Assembly (NCBI GenBank): GCA_002409965.1
Contig: DHON01000012.1
Location: 1,698 to 51,147, forward strand
DNA from: Firmicutes bacterium UBA5389
GTDB lineage: Bacteria; Bacillota; DTU025
Direction: 5' to 3'
DNA length: 49,450 bases
The position numbers were made by a program, and so were the translations under genes. The notes under the pieces were generated by a model. The model saw only the letters and a program-made list of their open reading frames with translations, searched no databases and was not told where the DNA came from. Position 1 is the stretch's first letter, and every line of letters starts with the position of its first letter. Below, one piece after another: positions 1 through 8,690 of this stretch.

Positions 1-561
1 CGGCACTACTACGGGGCAAGTCCGCCGCCGGTCGCCGGGTTTCGCGACATTTTCGCGTTCCTTTCGCGCGCCCAGCGCCGCAATTTCCTGGTGTACGAGG
101 AGTGTGGGGTGGTGCTCGGGTATGTCATCGTTCCGAGGACCATGGGCAGAGTGTGGGCCAAAGCTCTTTTGGGAGGCTATGTCTTCCTGTGGGTGGCCAA
201 GTGGCTGAGCGGAAGGTACGGAATCTCTTTCCGCCGCGCCCGGACGATACTCGCAAACAAGTTGCTCTTTGCCGGATACTCCGGTGAGCAGTTGCTGCGC
301 GGACATGCTCAAGTTCTGTCGGTGGCAGTGGATCCGCGCGCCCAGGGGCGCGGAATCGGTCGGCAGCTGATCCAGGCCGGATTGGCGCTCCTGCGCCAGC
401 AAGGGGCCTGTACGGTGAAACTGGAGGTGAGGCCGGGAAATGAGCCTGCCAGGCGCATATACTCGAGCCTTGGCTTTCGGGAAGCAGGAAGATCCCGCGA
501 CAGCCAGGGCCAGTGGATTGTGATGGTGGCCCACCTGGAGCCCGACCCGCGGACCTCCTGA
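1..561 (+). CDS. GNAT-family N-acetyltransferase, 5' end outside window
   Basis: The frame is open from the first base of the window, so the N-terminus is missing; 186 codons are present. A GNAT enzyme moves an acetyl group from acetyl-CoA to an amine on a small molecule or protein. The acetyl-CoA pyrophosphate-binding motif is clear: VDPRAQGRGIGRQL, matching the (Q/R)xxGx(G/A) signature of motif A, followed by a helix and then ARRIYSSLGFREAG, the usual motif B ending in a YxxxGF-type turn. A hydrophobic stretch (ALLGGYVFLWVAKWLSG) sits upstream, where the substrate-binding part should be. This resembles RimI-like GNATs, but the substrate cannot be deduced. It converges on the DUF362 gene 28 bases downstream. 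Family assignment is sure; specificity is unknown. Confidence 0.85.
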   Translation, partial: RHYYGASPPPVAGFRDIFAFLSRAQRRNFLVYEECGVVLGYVIVPRTMGRVWAKALLGGYVFLWVAKWLSGRYGISFRRARTILANKLLFAGYSGEQLLRGHAQVLSVAVDPRAQGRGIGRQLIQAGLALLRQQGACTVKLEVRPGNEPARRIYSSLGFREAGRSRDSQGQWIVMVAHLEPDPRTS

Positions 562-589
562 ATCCTGGCACGGATGTGCCTCGGCAGCC

Positions 590-1729
590 CTAGCGACGCA
601 TCAGCCTTGCGAGAAGCGGCGTCGCAAGCTCGATTGCGCCGTGTTCGCACACCTCCTGGCAGCAATAGCAACGTACGCACTTGTTGTAGTCCATCCACGC
701 CTTCCCGGCGCGCATTTCTATCGCCTTCGCCGGGCAGGCCTTGACGCATATTCTGCATCCACGGCACGCTTCCGGACGGACAGCCGGCCTTGTGGTGAGC
801 AAGTTTCGCATGGCTCTGCCAGCCCGACCGGACATGGCCCTCTGGCGCATGGACGGGCGGGCAGCGCGCGGGGCCCGGAAGCTCGACGTCTTGAGTGTTT
901 CGATGGGCGGCCCAGCCAGCTCAATCTGGTCCAGCGATGCCGTGCCCAGGCCCATCTGCGCCGCGATTCTGATTGGCGGAGATTCGAGAGGGTCGATGCC
1001 CACTATTGAGCAGGCAACCGCGTCCACAGCCACCCCGTCTGTGCCCGCGAGCATCAGGCCCAGAGGCGCCGGGTCGCCGTTGCGCGGCCCGTTGCCGTCC
1101 ATTCCGATTACGCCATCGAGTATCGACAGGGTTGGCCGGGCGACAGCGTAGATCTCTGCCAGCAACCGCGAGAAGACCTCGCGATCCTGGAATCGCAGAT
1201 GATACTGGGCCTTCTGCGTTCCGCAGATCACACCGAACATGTTCTTCACGCATCCGGTGTAGACCACAAGGCCGTGCGACTTCAACTTGGGGAGGCTTAT
1301 CACTACATCGGCATCGGCTACGGGTGCGGCTATGGGCAGTGACGGCACCAGATGCCCGGGGTCCAGGCGCACATCGGTCCAGGCGTCAAAGGCGATGCCC
1401 GGCACATCAAGCTCTTCCATCACTTCCAGCAGACCTGATTTCCTGGCGGCCACCGACAAGCTCTCATAGCCTGGGCTTTCGCCCACTACAGGCACACCGC
1501 CTGAGGCGCGCACTTCCTGAATTACCGCCTGCAGCACCTGCGGGTGAGTGGTCGCGCCTCGCTCAGGCGCCGTGCCGTGGATCAGGTTGGGCTTTATAAG
1601 GACCGTCTGGCCGGGCGACACGAAGGCGCTCATGCCCCCGAGAGGCGCAAGCAGTGCCTGCACCGATTGGCTCACGCGTGCGGCATCATACGTGGAACAC
1701 CTTACAACAGAAACCCGCGATTTGCTCAC
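590..1729 (-). CDS. DUF362 protein with C-terminal double [4Fe-4S] ferredoxin domain
   Basis: 379 residues. The first 300 or so form a DUF362 domain (PNLIHGTAPERGATTHP near the N-terminus, then SLPKLKSHGLVVYTGCVKNMFG in the middle, split here into its parts PKLKSHG and GCVKNMFG). The C-terminus carries two ferredoxin cysteine sets: C322, C325, C328, C332 followed by P, and C351, C354, C357, C361, with one extra cysteine at 356. Such proteins are common in anaerobes and are thought to be redox proteins of unknown substrate. The GTG start has AGGGGGG about 10 bases upstream. A good promoter lies just upstream on the same strand, giving a leader of about 20 bases. It is monocistronic and divergent from the GntR gene. 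Family is sure; role is unknown. Confidence 0.9.
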   Translation of the reverse strand: MSKSRVSVVRCSTYDAARVSQSVQALLAPLGGMSAFVSPGQTVLIKPNLIHGTAPERGATTHPQVLQAVIQEVRASGGVPVVGESPGYESLSVAARKSGLLEVMEELDVPGIAFDAWTDVRLDPGHLVPSLPIAAPVADADVVISLPKLKSHGLVVYTGCVKNMFGVICGTQKAQYHLRFQDREVFSRLLAEIYAVARPTLSILDGVIGMDGNGPRNGDPAPLGLMLAGTDGVAVDAVACSIVGIDPLESPPIRIAAQMGLGTASLDQIELAGPPIETLKTSSFRAPRAARPSMRQRAMSGRAGRAMRNLLTTRPAVRPEACRGCRICVKACPAKAIEMRAGKAWMDYNKCVRCYCCQEVCEHGAIELATPLLARLMRR

Positions 1730-1753
1730 TGGCGTTCATCCCCCCTGTACAGG

Positions 1754-1782
1754 CTTATACACTTGGAGAGCGCTGGTGTCAA
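1754..1782 (-). promoter_or_regulatory. sigma-A-type promoter of the DUF362 gene
   Basis: Read on the minus strand: TTGACA (1782-1777), 17-base spacer, TATAAG (1759-1754). The start codon at 1729 lies about 25 bases downstream of the -10 box. Near-consensus boxes and ideal spacing make this one of the clearest promoters in the window. Confidence 0.75.
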
Positions 1783-1858
1783 CCAAAACGCTTCCCTCGT
1801 CCATGCCGATCGCGGCGCCAGACGCAGAGCGAGTCGCGAACCCCGGTTGGTCCTGAGC

Positions 1859-1888
1859 TTGCCATTGATTATAAAGAATAGGTATAAT
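1859..1888 (+). promoter_or_regulatory. sigma-A-type promoter of the GntR regulator gene
   Basis: TTGCCA (1859-1864), 18-base spacer, TATAAT (1883-1888). An overlapping alternative is TTGATT (1866-1871), 17 bases, TAAGAT (1889-1894). Downstream, ACACAAT (1897-1903) and ATTGTGT (1920-1926) are an exact inverted repeat spanning the expected transcription start, a reasonable place for an autoregulatory operator. The repeat is seen; the operator role is inference. Confidence 0.6.
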
Positions 1889-1947
1889 AAGATGATACAC
1901 AATTCACGACACATCGCGCATTGTGTCAGGATAGGTGGTGGCGGAAG

Positions 1948-2679
1948 ATGGAGCTGGACAGGGATTCTCGCACCCCTCTTTACCAGCAGATCTACGAAAT
2001 ATGGCGTAAGCGTATCGAAGACGGGACAGTGCGTCCGGGCGACAGGATACCGACCGAGCGCGAGCTGTGCGATATTTATGAGGTTAGCCAGATTACGGTG
2101 CGACAGGCGATACAGATGCTAGTGACCGAGGGCCTCTTGGTCCGCAGGCCGCGAACGGGCACTCGGGTGGCTCGTCGCAAGTTCAGCCAGGACCTGATCC
2201 GGCTGAGCAGTTTCTCGGAGGACATGAAATCGCGGGGCCTGCGCCCGGGCGGAAGGGTGATCCGCGTGTGTGAGGAGAGCGCTGAGGTATGGGTAGCCGA
2301 GAAGCTCAAGCTGCCCAGGGGTGCCGCGGTGGCCAGGCTTGAGCGTCTACGCCTTGCCGAGGACGAGCCGATGGCGATCGAGACTTGTCATATGCCCGCG
2401 GCCGTCTGCCCCGGGCTTGCCCAGCGAGATCTGGAGGGCGTGTCCCTCTACGATCTGCTGCGCTCCGAATTCGGAATAGACACGCAGTGGGCTGAGCAGA
2501 GCCTGGAGGCCTCCCTGGCGAGCAGTGGGGAGGCTCGATTGCTCGGGATCAAGCGAGGAGCGCCTGTACTTCGCACCGAACGCCTCACGTACGACACTGG
2601 CGGCACGCCGGTGGAGTTCACAGTATCCGTGTATCGGGGCGACAGGTACAAGCTGAACGTGCAGATGAGACGGGTGTAG
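1948..2679 (+). CDS. GntR/HutC-family transcriptional regulator with UTRA domain
   Basis: 243 residues from the ATG at 1948, which follows AGGTGGTGG; an upstream TTG at 1921 in the same frame lies inside a putative operator and is less likely. Residues 1-70 form the GntR winged helix (TPLYQQIYEIW, RPGDRIPTERELC, SQITVRQAIQMLV, then the wing RRPRTGTRVA). Residues 95-240 form a UTRA ligand domain (FSEDMKSRGLRPGG, VARLERLRLAEDEPMAIET). HutC-type regulators sense small effectors, often sugar phosphates or amino-sugar derivatives, and repress nearby catabolic genes. It stands 28 bases before the glycoside-hydrolase-like gene, probably in one transcript, and likely controls the surrounding island. 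The effector is unknown. Confidence 0.93.
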   Translation: MELDRDSRTPLYQQIYEIWRKRIEDGTVRPGDRIPTERELCDIYEVSQITVRQAIQMLVTEGLLVRRPRTGTRVARRKFSQDLIRLSSFSEDMKSRGLRPGGRVIRVCEESAEVWVAEKLKLPRGAAVARLERLRLAEDEPMAIETCHMPAAVCPGLAQRDLEGVSLYDLLRSEFGIDTQWAEQSLEASLASSGEARLLGIKRGAPVLRTERLTYDTGGTPVEFTVSVYRGDRYKLNVQMRRV

Positions 2680-2707
2680 CGCCCGGCTTGTGGAGGGAGG
2701 GTCTTCT

Positions 2708-4888
2708 GTGCTGTCAGTCGGAAATGAGCGAATCCGCATTGAAATCGACGACTTGAGCGGGGGCGTTGCCCAAATTCAGGACCTTGCCGCGCGTGATGAC
2801 GTGATCAAGTACGCCTCCGCCGCAGGCGGGGCTCCGTTCGAGATCGTGTGCTTGGATGGGCAGGGCAGGCGCGCAAGTTACGTTGCAGGGCCTGTGGCCG
2901 GAGGCCGGGCTCTGGCCGGCAACGCGCTTTACATGAACCACGACCACGTAGTCAGGGCCGGGTGCGAATCCCCGGACTGTGCGGGTCGCGCCGACATCTC
3001 CTGCCGCTGGCAGGTTGACGTGCCGACTGGGCCCGATGGGGCGAGTTCGTGGAGGATTAGCATCGACAACAACACCGACGACCTTACTGTCGTTGAGGTG
3101 CTTTTTCCCATGGTGCGCGGCATCCAGCTGGGGCCGGACTCTGCCGATGAGGTGCTCGTCTTTCCGCACCATGCCGGCGAGAAGATCGTCAATCCGGCCG
3201 ACGCAATCGCTTCCGACCGCTACATGCGATTCTGGCGGGCGGGCACTGCCCTCGGGGCCAACGGCGTATACCATAGGGAGATAAACTACTGCGGCCTGGC
3301 TTCCATGACGTGGATGGACCTCTACGCTTCGCCCTCTGATGGCAGGTCCTTCGGGCTGTACATGGCGTCGCACGATCCCTCATTTGTGCTTACCGGGGTG
3401 CGCAGCGAGACCGGGGGGCCCAATGCGCCCTGGTGCGGGCTGGGTTTCCGGAAATACGTGCCTGTGAGGCGCGGTGAGAGCTGGGAGTCCGCCCCATTTG
3501 CTCTCGAGGTGCACGATGGGGACTGGCACTTTGGCGCGCGTCGCTACCGCCAGTGGATTCGAGGCCGCATCGACCTGTCCGCGGTCCCCGAAGACCTGGC
3601 GATGCAGTCGTCAATGTGCCCGCGCTACGACTTCAAGAACGGTCAGGCGGTGCACCACAGGTACGATGAGATACCCAGGATGTACGAGCAGGCCAGGGCA
3701 GAAGGCATAACTCACTTTTTTATCTCCGGCTGGAACCGCCAGGGCTTCGATACTGATTACCCGGAATTTGTGCCCGACATGGAACTGGGCGGCGCATGGG
3801 ATCTGGCCCAAGGGTGCGAGTACGTGCGCGACCACGGTGGATTCTCAACATTCTACATTAACGTTCGCCTGTTTGACCTGGAATCGGACTTCTTTCCCAC
3901 CTTAGGACGGTCGTGGTCTATCAAGAATCACGATAACAGCATGTTTCGCGAGACGTACGGACCCCGGTCTTTCGCTGTGATCTGCCCTGATTGCGGAAAG
4001 TGGCGAAAATGGGTGGCCGACACTGCAGGATGGATGGTGAAGGCCTTCGGGGCCAGGGGGATTTACCTGGACCAACTGGGATCGGCAGAGCCTTTCCCGT
4101 GCTACGATACCGGGCATGCCCACGCGCACCACGGTCTCTACAACCAGGGCTATCTCAAGATGATCCGCCAGGTGCGCGACCGCCTGCTCGCGCTCGACCC
4201 ATCATCCTTCCTGATGGTCGAGAACTGCGGCGACATATACAGCCAGCATGTATACGCCAACCTGACGTGGAACGGCTCCCTATACGATGAGTTCTTTAAC
4301 GTGTACAAGTACACGTTTCCAGAGTTCATCCAGGTCAACATGGTGAATCCGCGCCGCATAGCCGACAAAGCCGAAAGGTCATCCTGGTTCTACAGAGACG
4401 TCGCTCGCGCGTTCGTGCTGGGCTCGGTGTTCTGGTCCGAACTCGGCGATAGGTTCGGCGAAGAAGACGGCGATCTCCTAGACCACTTCCGGGCCGCTCT
4501 GCGCCTGCGCCAGCATGCCGCGGCGTATATCGCCCGCGGCGTCTACCAAGACGATCTTGGCCTCGAGTTCGAGCGCGGCGCCGATGATTCCTCGCCCACT
4601 GCGCCTCCTGCGATCGCTGCGAGCCGGTGGCTGTTGCCGGACGGCCCCGTGCTAACGCTGATCTCCAATCCGCGGCAGCTGTCGGGGCTTGAAATCCGAA
4701 TAGACGGTCCCGAGGAGGGTGCCTGGACCGACTGCGCCAACGTAGGCATAACCTGCCGCACGCTGTGCGGGGAGCAGACGGAGTCTGTTGTTCCGGCCGA
4801 TGGGAACGGTCGCGTCACACTGGAGATACCCGCCTCTGGGCTATCCTTCTTCGCAGTATGCCCGAGAGGAGGGGAAACCGATGCTTGA
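2708..4888 (+). CDS. TIM-barrel glycoside-hydrolase-like protein (DUF6259-like)
   Basis: 726 residues from GTG 2708, chosen because GAGGGAGGG (2693-2701) sits 6 bases ahead; an in-frame GTG at 2690 lacks an SD. There is no signal peptide, so it should act in the cytoplasm. The N-terminal third is beta-rich (IRIEIDDLSGGVAQI at the start), as in many glycosidases with a leading beta-sandwich. The middle looks like a TIM barrel: THFFISGWNRQGFD, GFSTFYINVRLFD, RGIYLDQLG (an Asp placed like a barrel-glycosidase nucleophile or ligand) and FLMVENCGDIY (a possible acid Glu). A beta-rich C-terminus follows. I recall this architecture from DUF6259-type proteins; no substrate is established by sequence. 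It overlaps the next gene by 8 bases and is likely co-regulated by the preceding GntR protein. Confidence 0.6.
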   Translation: MLSVGNERIRIEIDDLSGGVAQIQDLAARDDVIKYASAAGGAPFEIVCLDGQGRRASYVAGPVAGGRALAGNALYMNHDHVVRAGCESPDCAGRADISCRWQVDVPTGPDGASSWRISIDNNTDDLTVVEVLFPMVRGIQLGPDSADEVLVFPHHAGEKIVNPADAIASDRYMRFWRAGTALGANGVYHREINYCGLASMTWMDLYASPSDGRSFGLYMASHDPSFVLTGVRSETGGPNAPWCGLGFRKYVPVRRGESWESAPFALEVHDGDWHFGARRYRQWIRGRIDLSAVPEDLAMQSSMCPRYDFKNGQAVHHRYDEIPRMYEQARAEGITHFFISGWNRQGFDTDYPEFVPDMELGGAWDLAQGCEYVRDHGGFSTFYINVRLFDLESDFFPTLGRSWSIKNHDNSMFRETYGPRSFAVICPDCGKWRKWVADTAGWMVKAFGARGIYLDQLGSAEPFPCYDTGHAHAHHGLYNQGYLKMIRQVRDRLLALDPSSFLMVENCGDIYSQHVYANLTWNGSLYDEFFNVYKYTFPEFIQVNMVNPRRIADKAERSSWFYRDVARAFVLGSVFWSELGDRFGEEDGDLLDHFRAALRLRQHAAAYIARGVYQDDLGLEFERGADDSSPTAPPAIAASRWLLPDGPVLTLISNPRQLSGLEIRIDGPEEGAWTDCANVGITCRTLCGEQTESVVPADGNGRVTLEIPASGLSFFAVCPRGGETDA

Positions 4889-5675
4889 GGGCGCAAGGGC
4901 GGACTGCCACGTCCACTCCACCTGGTCGGACGGAGAGGCCAATCCCGAGGAGATTCCTGAACTGGCAAGACGGTCCGGCCTTGCCGCGGTGGCCATCACC
5001 GACCATTACGACCCGCATGCCCCGGATTATCGGCCTGTCCCAGGCAGGTTCCTGGATCTGCCGCGCCTGGCCGCTATGATCGAGTGGCGCGACCGAGTGC
5101 GCACGTCACAGGCGGGGCAGGGGGTGCGGGTGTGGGTGGGGATTGAGCGCGGCCCGCTGCCAGTTCCTCTGGAGGGCGCGACGCCGGATTTGGTCATCGC
5201 AAGTGTGCACTATCTGACGGAGCCGCCGCCCACGGTGCGCGGCCGGCTTTTCGACGAGGCATACTGGCGCGCCTACATGCAAGACGTGCTTCGGGTCGCA
5301 TCGGGTCCGCAGGTGGACGTGGTGGGGCACATGGCGGGATACCTTCCGATGAGGTCCATGCTGTTGCCTGGATCGACCTTTGAGGAGCGGCGCGAGATCG
5401 AACGAGAGATCGCCCGCAGGTTCTTCATTCGTGACTGGTACGAGCAGGTGTTCCGCGCGGCGGCCGCTCGCGGCGCGGCCTGCGAGCTTCACTGCCCGAC
5501 AAAAAGCCCCAGCCCGGATATGGTCAGACTGGGGCTCGACACGGGAGTCAGGTTCTCAGCGGGAAGCGATGCCCACATAGCTAGCTGGATCGGCGATGTG
5601 GGCTGGGCGTATGATCTGCTGGAGTCGCTGGGCGCTCGCCCAGCCGATCTCTGGGCGCCTGACTTCGACCGCTGA
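4881..5675 (+). CDS. PHP-domain metal-dependent hydrolase (histidinol-phosphatase-like)
   Basis: 264 residues. ATG 4881 follows GAGGAGGGG and overlaps the end of the upstream gene by 8 bases, a sign of translational coupling. PHP motifs are present: DCHVHSTWSDG (HxH plus the following Asp), AITDHYDPH (TDH), a Glu in VGIERG, VIASVHYL, VDVVGHMAG and the final FSAGSDAHIASWIGD (D-x-H). PHP enzymes bind three metals and usually cleave phosphomonoesters. This protein resembles the HisK/histidinol-phosphatase branch, but it sits beside a sugar-type cluster, not his genes, so a sugar phosphatase role is more plausible (inference). Its last 120 bases overlap the convergent alkaline phosphatase gene. 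Confidence 0.85.
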   Translation: MLEGARADCHVHSTWSDGEANPEEIPELARRSGLAAVAITDHYDPHAPDYRPVPGRFLDLPRLAAMIEWRDRVRTSQAGQGVRVWVGIERGPLPVPLEGATPDLVIASVHYLTEPPPTVRGRLFDEAYWRAYMQDVLRVASGPQVDVVGHMAGYLPMRSMLLPGSTFEERREIEREIARRFFIRDWYEQVFRAAAARGAACELHCPTKSPSPDMVRLGLDTGVRFSAGSDAHIASWIGDVGWAYDLLESLGARPADLWAPDFDR

Positions 5676-6791
5676 ACGCTCCAGAAGGACTCCCAGCGCG
5701 CGCGCCATGAGCTTGGCGATGTCGGTGTTGTCAAGCATATCGACGTCGAACCATTCCTGCCCGGGGCCTTCCGCGAACACCGGAACCGGAGTGTCGGTAT
5801 GGTCGTCTGACCCGAACACGAGCTGGCCATCGCGTCTTACTTCAAGCTGACCCGTCTCGTGATCGGCAGTTACGATGACCAGGGTGTCGCCGCGCCGGCG
5901 GGCGAAGTCGAGCACTGCCCAGATGGCGTCGTCGAACGCTGCCACTTCCGCGGGCAACCTGGCCGCATCGTTGGCGTGACAAGCGTGGTCGATGCGCCCG
6001 CCTTCCACCATGAGGAAGAACCCGGCTTCCCCACTTGAGGCTGCCAAGAGATCCAGGGCCTTCTGGGCCATCCGGCGCAGGCTGGGCTCCTCGGCCGGAT
6101 CCCGATCCACCTCATACGCCATGTCGGTTGGGGCAAACAGCCCGAGCAAGGGAAGGCCAGACGCCGCTTCAAGCTCGTCTTTCTCCATGACCACCGTATA
6201 GCCGGCCTCCTTAGCCATTTCCAGCGCAGGCCGGGCCCGCTCGAAAAGCGTGGGCATGAACAACGCCGCGCCTCCCCCGAGCACCAGATCCGTCCTGGCT
6301 TCAATCAGCGCGCGGGCGATATCGCGGCCGGAACCCCTATCGTCTATGTGCACCACGAACCCCGCCGGCGTTGCCGAGGTGATAGAACAGGTGCTGACTA
6401 GTCCGACCATTCCGCCCGCCGCCTTGACCGCCTCGGCTATGTTGGGCAGGTGCGCGCCGTGCGGATCGATCCCGAGAGCCCTGTTCACCGTCTTGCAGCC
6501 GGTGGCCAAGGCAGTGGCGGACGCCGCCGAATCAGTGATGTTGCCGCCATAGGAAAGAGTCGTCATGGCCGATCTGACCGGCATTGAATCCATGGCGAAT
6601 TGGCGCCCGGTCGCCGCCGCCTCGCGTCTGCCCGCCTCCAGCTGCGCCGGCCCCATTCCATCGCCGATCAGCAGTATGACATTGCGCGCAGCTGCAACAG
6701 GCTGTTCGGCGTATGCCGGAGCCAGAGACGCCAGGGCTATCAGCGCCACTGCAAGTGAGAGGACGAGCACTGCCCATAAGCGCGTCTGCAT
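5556..6791 (-). CDS. exported alkaline phosphatase
   Basis: 411 residues from ATG 6791, which has GAGGAGG 8 bases upstream. The N-terminus is a signal peptide (MQTRLWAVLVLSLAVALIAL, cleavage probably after AYA). All active-site motifs of the PhoA family are visible: ILLIGDGMG (metal Asp), TDSAASATA (nucleophile Ser), HIDDRGS, VEGGRIDHACHAND (Asp and His metal ligands), TADHETG (Asp-His) and DDHTDTPV (the His-Thr motif). It hydrolyses phosphomonoesters outside the membrane, releasing phosphate. It lies 34 bases behind the last permease gene of the ABC importer, so it is probably its fourth cistron. Odd point: about 40 residues after ARALGV run antisense to the end of the PHP gene. Confidence 0.93.
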   Translation of the reverse strand: MQTRLWAVLVLSLAVALIALASLAPAYAEQPVAAARNVILLIGDGMGPAQLEAGRREAAATGRQFAMDSMPVRSAMTTLSYGGNITDSAASATALATGCKTVNRALGIDPHGAHLPNIAEAVKAAGGMVGLVSTCSITSATPAGFVVHIDDRGSGRDIARALIEARTDLVLGGGAALFMPTLFERARPALEMAKEAGYTVVMEKDELEAASGLPLLGLFAPTDMAYEVDRDPAEEPSLRRMAQKALDLLAASSGEAGFFLMVEGGRIDHACHANDAARLPAEVAAFDDAIWAVLDFARRRGDTLVIVTADHETGQLEVRRDGQLVFGSDDHTDTPVPVFAEGPGQEWFDVDMLDNTDIAKLMARALGVLLERSAVEVRRPEIGWASAQRLQQIIRPAHIADPASYVGIASR

Positions 6792-6825
6792 CTGGAAAGC
6801 CTCCTCTGCCGATTTCACGGTGAAA

Positions 6826-7677
6826 CTAGTTCTTCATGCCTGTGATAGTTATGCCCTGGACGAAGTAGCGCTGGGCGAATAGGAAGAGTATGAGAACGGG
6901 CAGAACAGCCATGAGCGATGCAGCATTGATCAAGTTCTGGAAACTGTAGTACTGGCCTGAAAAGTAGGGAATGGCGAGCGGCAAGGTACGGAGTTCATCG
7001 CTGTTCACGGCGATGAGCGGCCAAATATACGCGCCCCAGTGGCTGGTGAATGTGAAAAGGGACTGAGTGGCTATAGCGGGCTTGCACAGCGGCACAACTA
7101 TCTGGCCGAATATGCGGAACTCGCTTGCGCCGTCGATTCGGGCCGCATCGAGGAGTTCGTCGGGGATGCTCATGATGAACTGGCGCATGAGAAATATCCC
7201 CGATGCGCTGGACAGGCCTACTACAATCAGGCCCAGCCTGGTGTCGACCAATCCGACCTTGGAGACCATCACGTACAGAGGCACGATAGTGGCGGGGAAC
7301 GGGACCATCATCGTTGAGAGTATGATCCAGAACATTGCGTTTCTTCCTCGGAACCGGTACTTCGCGAATCCCATCCCGGCCATGGTACAAGTTATCACAC
7401 TTACAGCGCTGGGTATCACAGACGTGATGATGCTGTTTGCATAGTACCGGCCAAATGGTATCGTGCCGAATACTTGCTTGAAGTTGGACAATGTCGGGTT
7501 CTTCGGGAAGAAAGTCGGCGGAAACAGAACTGTCTCCGGGAGCGTCTTGAAGGCAGAGAGTACAAGCCAAACGAAGGGCATGGCCATTACCACTGCTCCA
7601 ACCGAGACGATCACGTAGACGGCGATACGCCCAACTACCGTGGCTAGTCTAGATCGGCGATAGCCCACAGCTCTCAT
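6826..7677 (-). CDS. ABC sugar-type transporter permease, MalG/UgpE class
   Basis: 283 residues from ATG 7677 (GGGAGGT upstream); the longer open frame to 7809 runs back into the other permease and is not the start. About six membrane segments are predicted, the first at VYVIVSVGAVVMAMPFVWLV. The EAA loop that docks on the ATPase reads LLDAARIDGASEFRIFGQIV, with the invariant G followed by the IVVPLCKPA turn. It starts inside the stop codon of the upstream permease (ATGA overlap, 7674-7677). It forms the inner-membrane channel with its partner. No ATPase gene lies in the window, so a shared MsiK/UgpC-type ATPase elsewhere is needed (inference from carbohydrate uptake family 1). Confidence 0.94.
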   Translation of the reverse strand: MRAVGYRRSRLATVVGRIAVYVIVSVGAVVMAMPFVWLVLSAFKTLPETVLFPPTFFPKNPTLSNFKQVFGTIPFGRYYANSIITSVIPSAVSVITCTMAGMGFAKYRFRGRNAMFWIILSTMMVPFPATIVPLYVMVSKVGLVDTRLGLIVVGLSSASGIFLMRQFIMSIPDELLDAARIDGASEFRIFGQIVVPLCKPAIATQSLFTFTSHWGAYIWPLIAVNSDELRTLPLAIPYFSGQYYSFQNLINAASLMAVLPVLILFLFAQRYFVQGITITGMKN

Positions 7678-8579
7678 TCGTACGTTACCTCCCTGCCCAT
7701 GATCTTCCATTGAATCACGGTGATCGCAAGTATGAAAGCGAACAGAATGAAGGATGTAGCTGCCGCTTCGCCGAACTGATAGTCGGCGAACGCCCTGCGG
7801 TGAATCCACATCACCAGCACGTTAGTGGCGTCCAGAGGCCCCCCGCCTGTCAACACCTTGACTAGACCGAACACTTGGAACGATCCGATCATGCTGGTTA
7901 TCAACACGTACAGTGTGGCCGGCTTGAGCAAAGGCAGGGTTATGAACCTGAACAGGTCGAACCGGCCCGCCCCATCGATCATGGCGGCTTCATAGTAAGT
8001 CTCGGGTATGCCCTGAAGCGCCGCCAGGAATATGACCATCTTGTAGCCCAGTCCCGACCAGATGGCGACGATTATCACCGAGAGCATGGCCATCTTGGGG
8101 TCGCCCAGCCAATCGCGGCCCTGAAACCCGATAGTGCGCAGGAACCAGTTGAGAAGTCCCATATTGGGATTGTATATCCATGTCCATATGACGGCTGCGA
8201 TCGAGAGGGGGGTCACCACAGGCAAGTAGTACAGAAGACGGAAGAACGTCCGTCCACGGATTTCGGTGTTGAGCAGCATCGCTGCCAACAGGGCCAGGAT
8301 CATCTGCAAGGGCACAACGCCGGCGGTGTACACCAGAGTGTTCCTCAAGGCAGCCCAAAACACGGGGTTGGCCAGCACCTTCTGGTAATTGGCTAGCCCC
8401 ACCCACGGCTTGGTTGGGCGGATGATACTCCAGCTGTGAAAGCTCATCCAGAAGCCCAGGATCATGGGGATTATCGTCACCATCAGGTAGAATACGGTAC
8501 CTGGAAGCACAAACATGTAGGGAGCGACATTCCTCTGAAGACGATAGAGACGGTACTTGCGCGCCTGGGCGCTGGTCAC
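7674..8579 (-). CDS. ABC sugar-type transporter permease, MalF/UgpA class
   Basis: 301 residues from GTG 8579, preceded by AAGGGGGGAG; a GTG at 8630 in the same frame would add 17 residues but has no SD. Membrane segments include YMFVLPGTVFYLMVTIIPMI and LVYTAGVVPLQMILALLAAM. The EAA loop is YYEAAMIDGAGRFDLFRFIT followed by LPLLKPATLYV. It is the second gene of the importer operon, about 110 bases after the binding-protein gene, and overlaps the next permease by 4 bases. It pairs with the MalG-type permease to form the channel. The substrate class is a sugar or sugar ester by family; it cannot be narrowed from sequence. Confidence 0.94.
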   Translation of the reverse strand: MTSAQARKYRLYRLQRNVAPYMFVLPGTVFYLMVTIIPMILGFWMSFHSWSIIRPTKPWVGLANYQKVLANPVFWAALRNTLVYTAGVVPLQMILALLAAMLLNTEIRGRTFFRLLYYLPVVTPLSIAAVIWTWIYNPNMGLLNWFLRTIGFQGRDWLGDPKMAMLSVIIVAIWSGLGYKMVIFLAALQGIPETYYEAAMIDGAGRFDLFRFITLPLLKPATLYVLITSMIGSFQVFGLVKVLTGGGPLDATNVLVMWIHRRAFADYQFGEAAATSFILFAFILAITVIQWKIMGREVTYE

Positions 8580-8690
8580 CAAGACTCCCCCCTTGCTTGC
8601 AGAAGCGGGCCCCGACCTGCCTTCGGGCACTAGCTCAGGACCCGCCCTGCCTTGCGATGGCTAGAAGGATCGAGATCGCGCTAGATCAAC

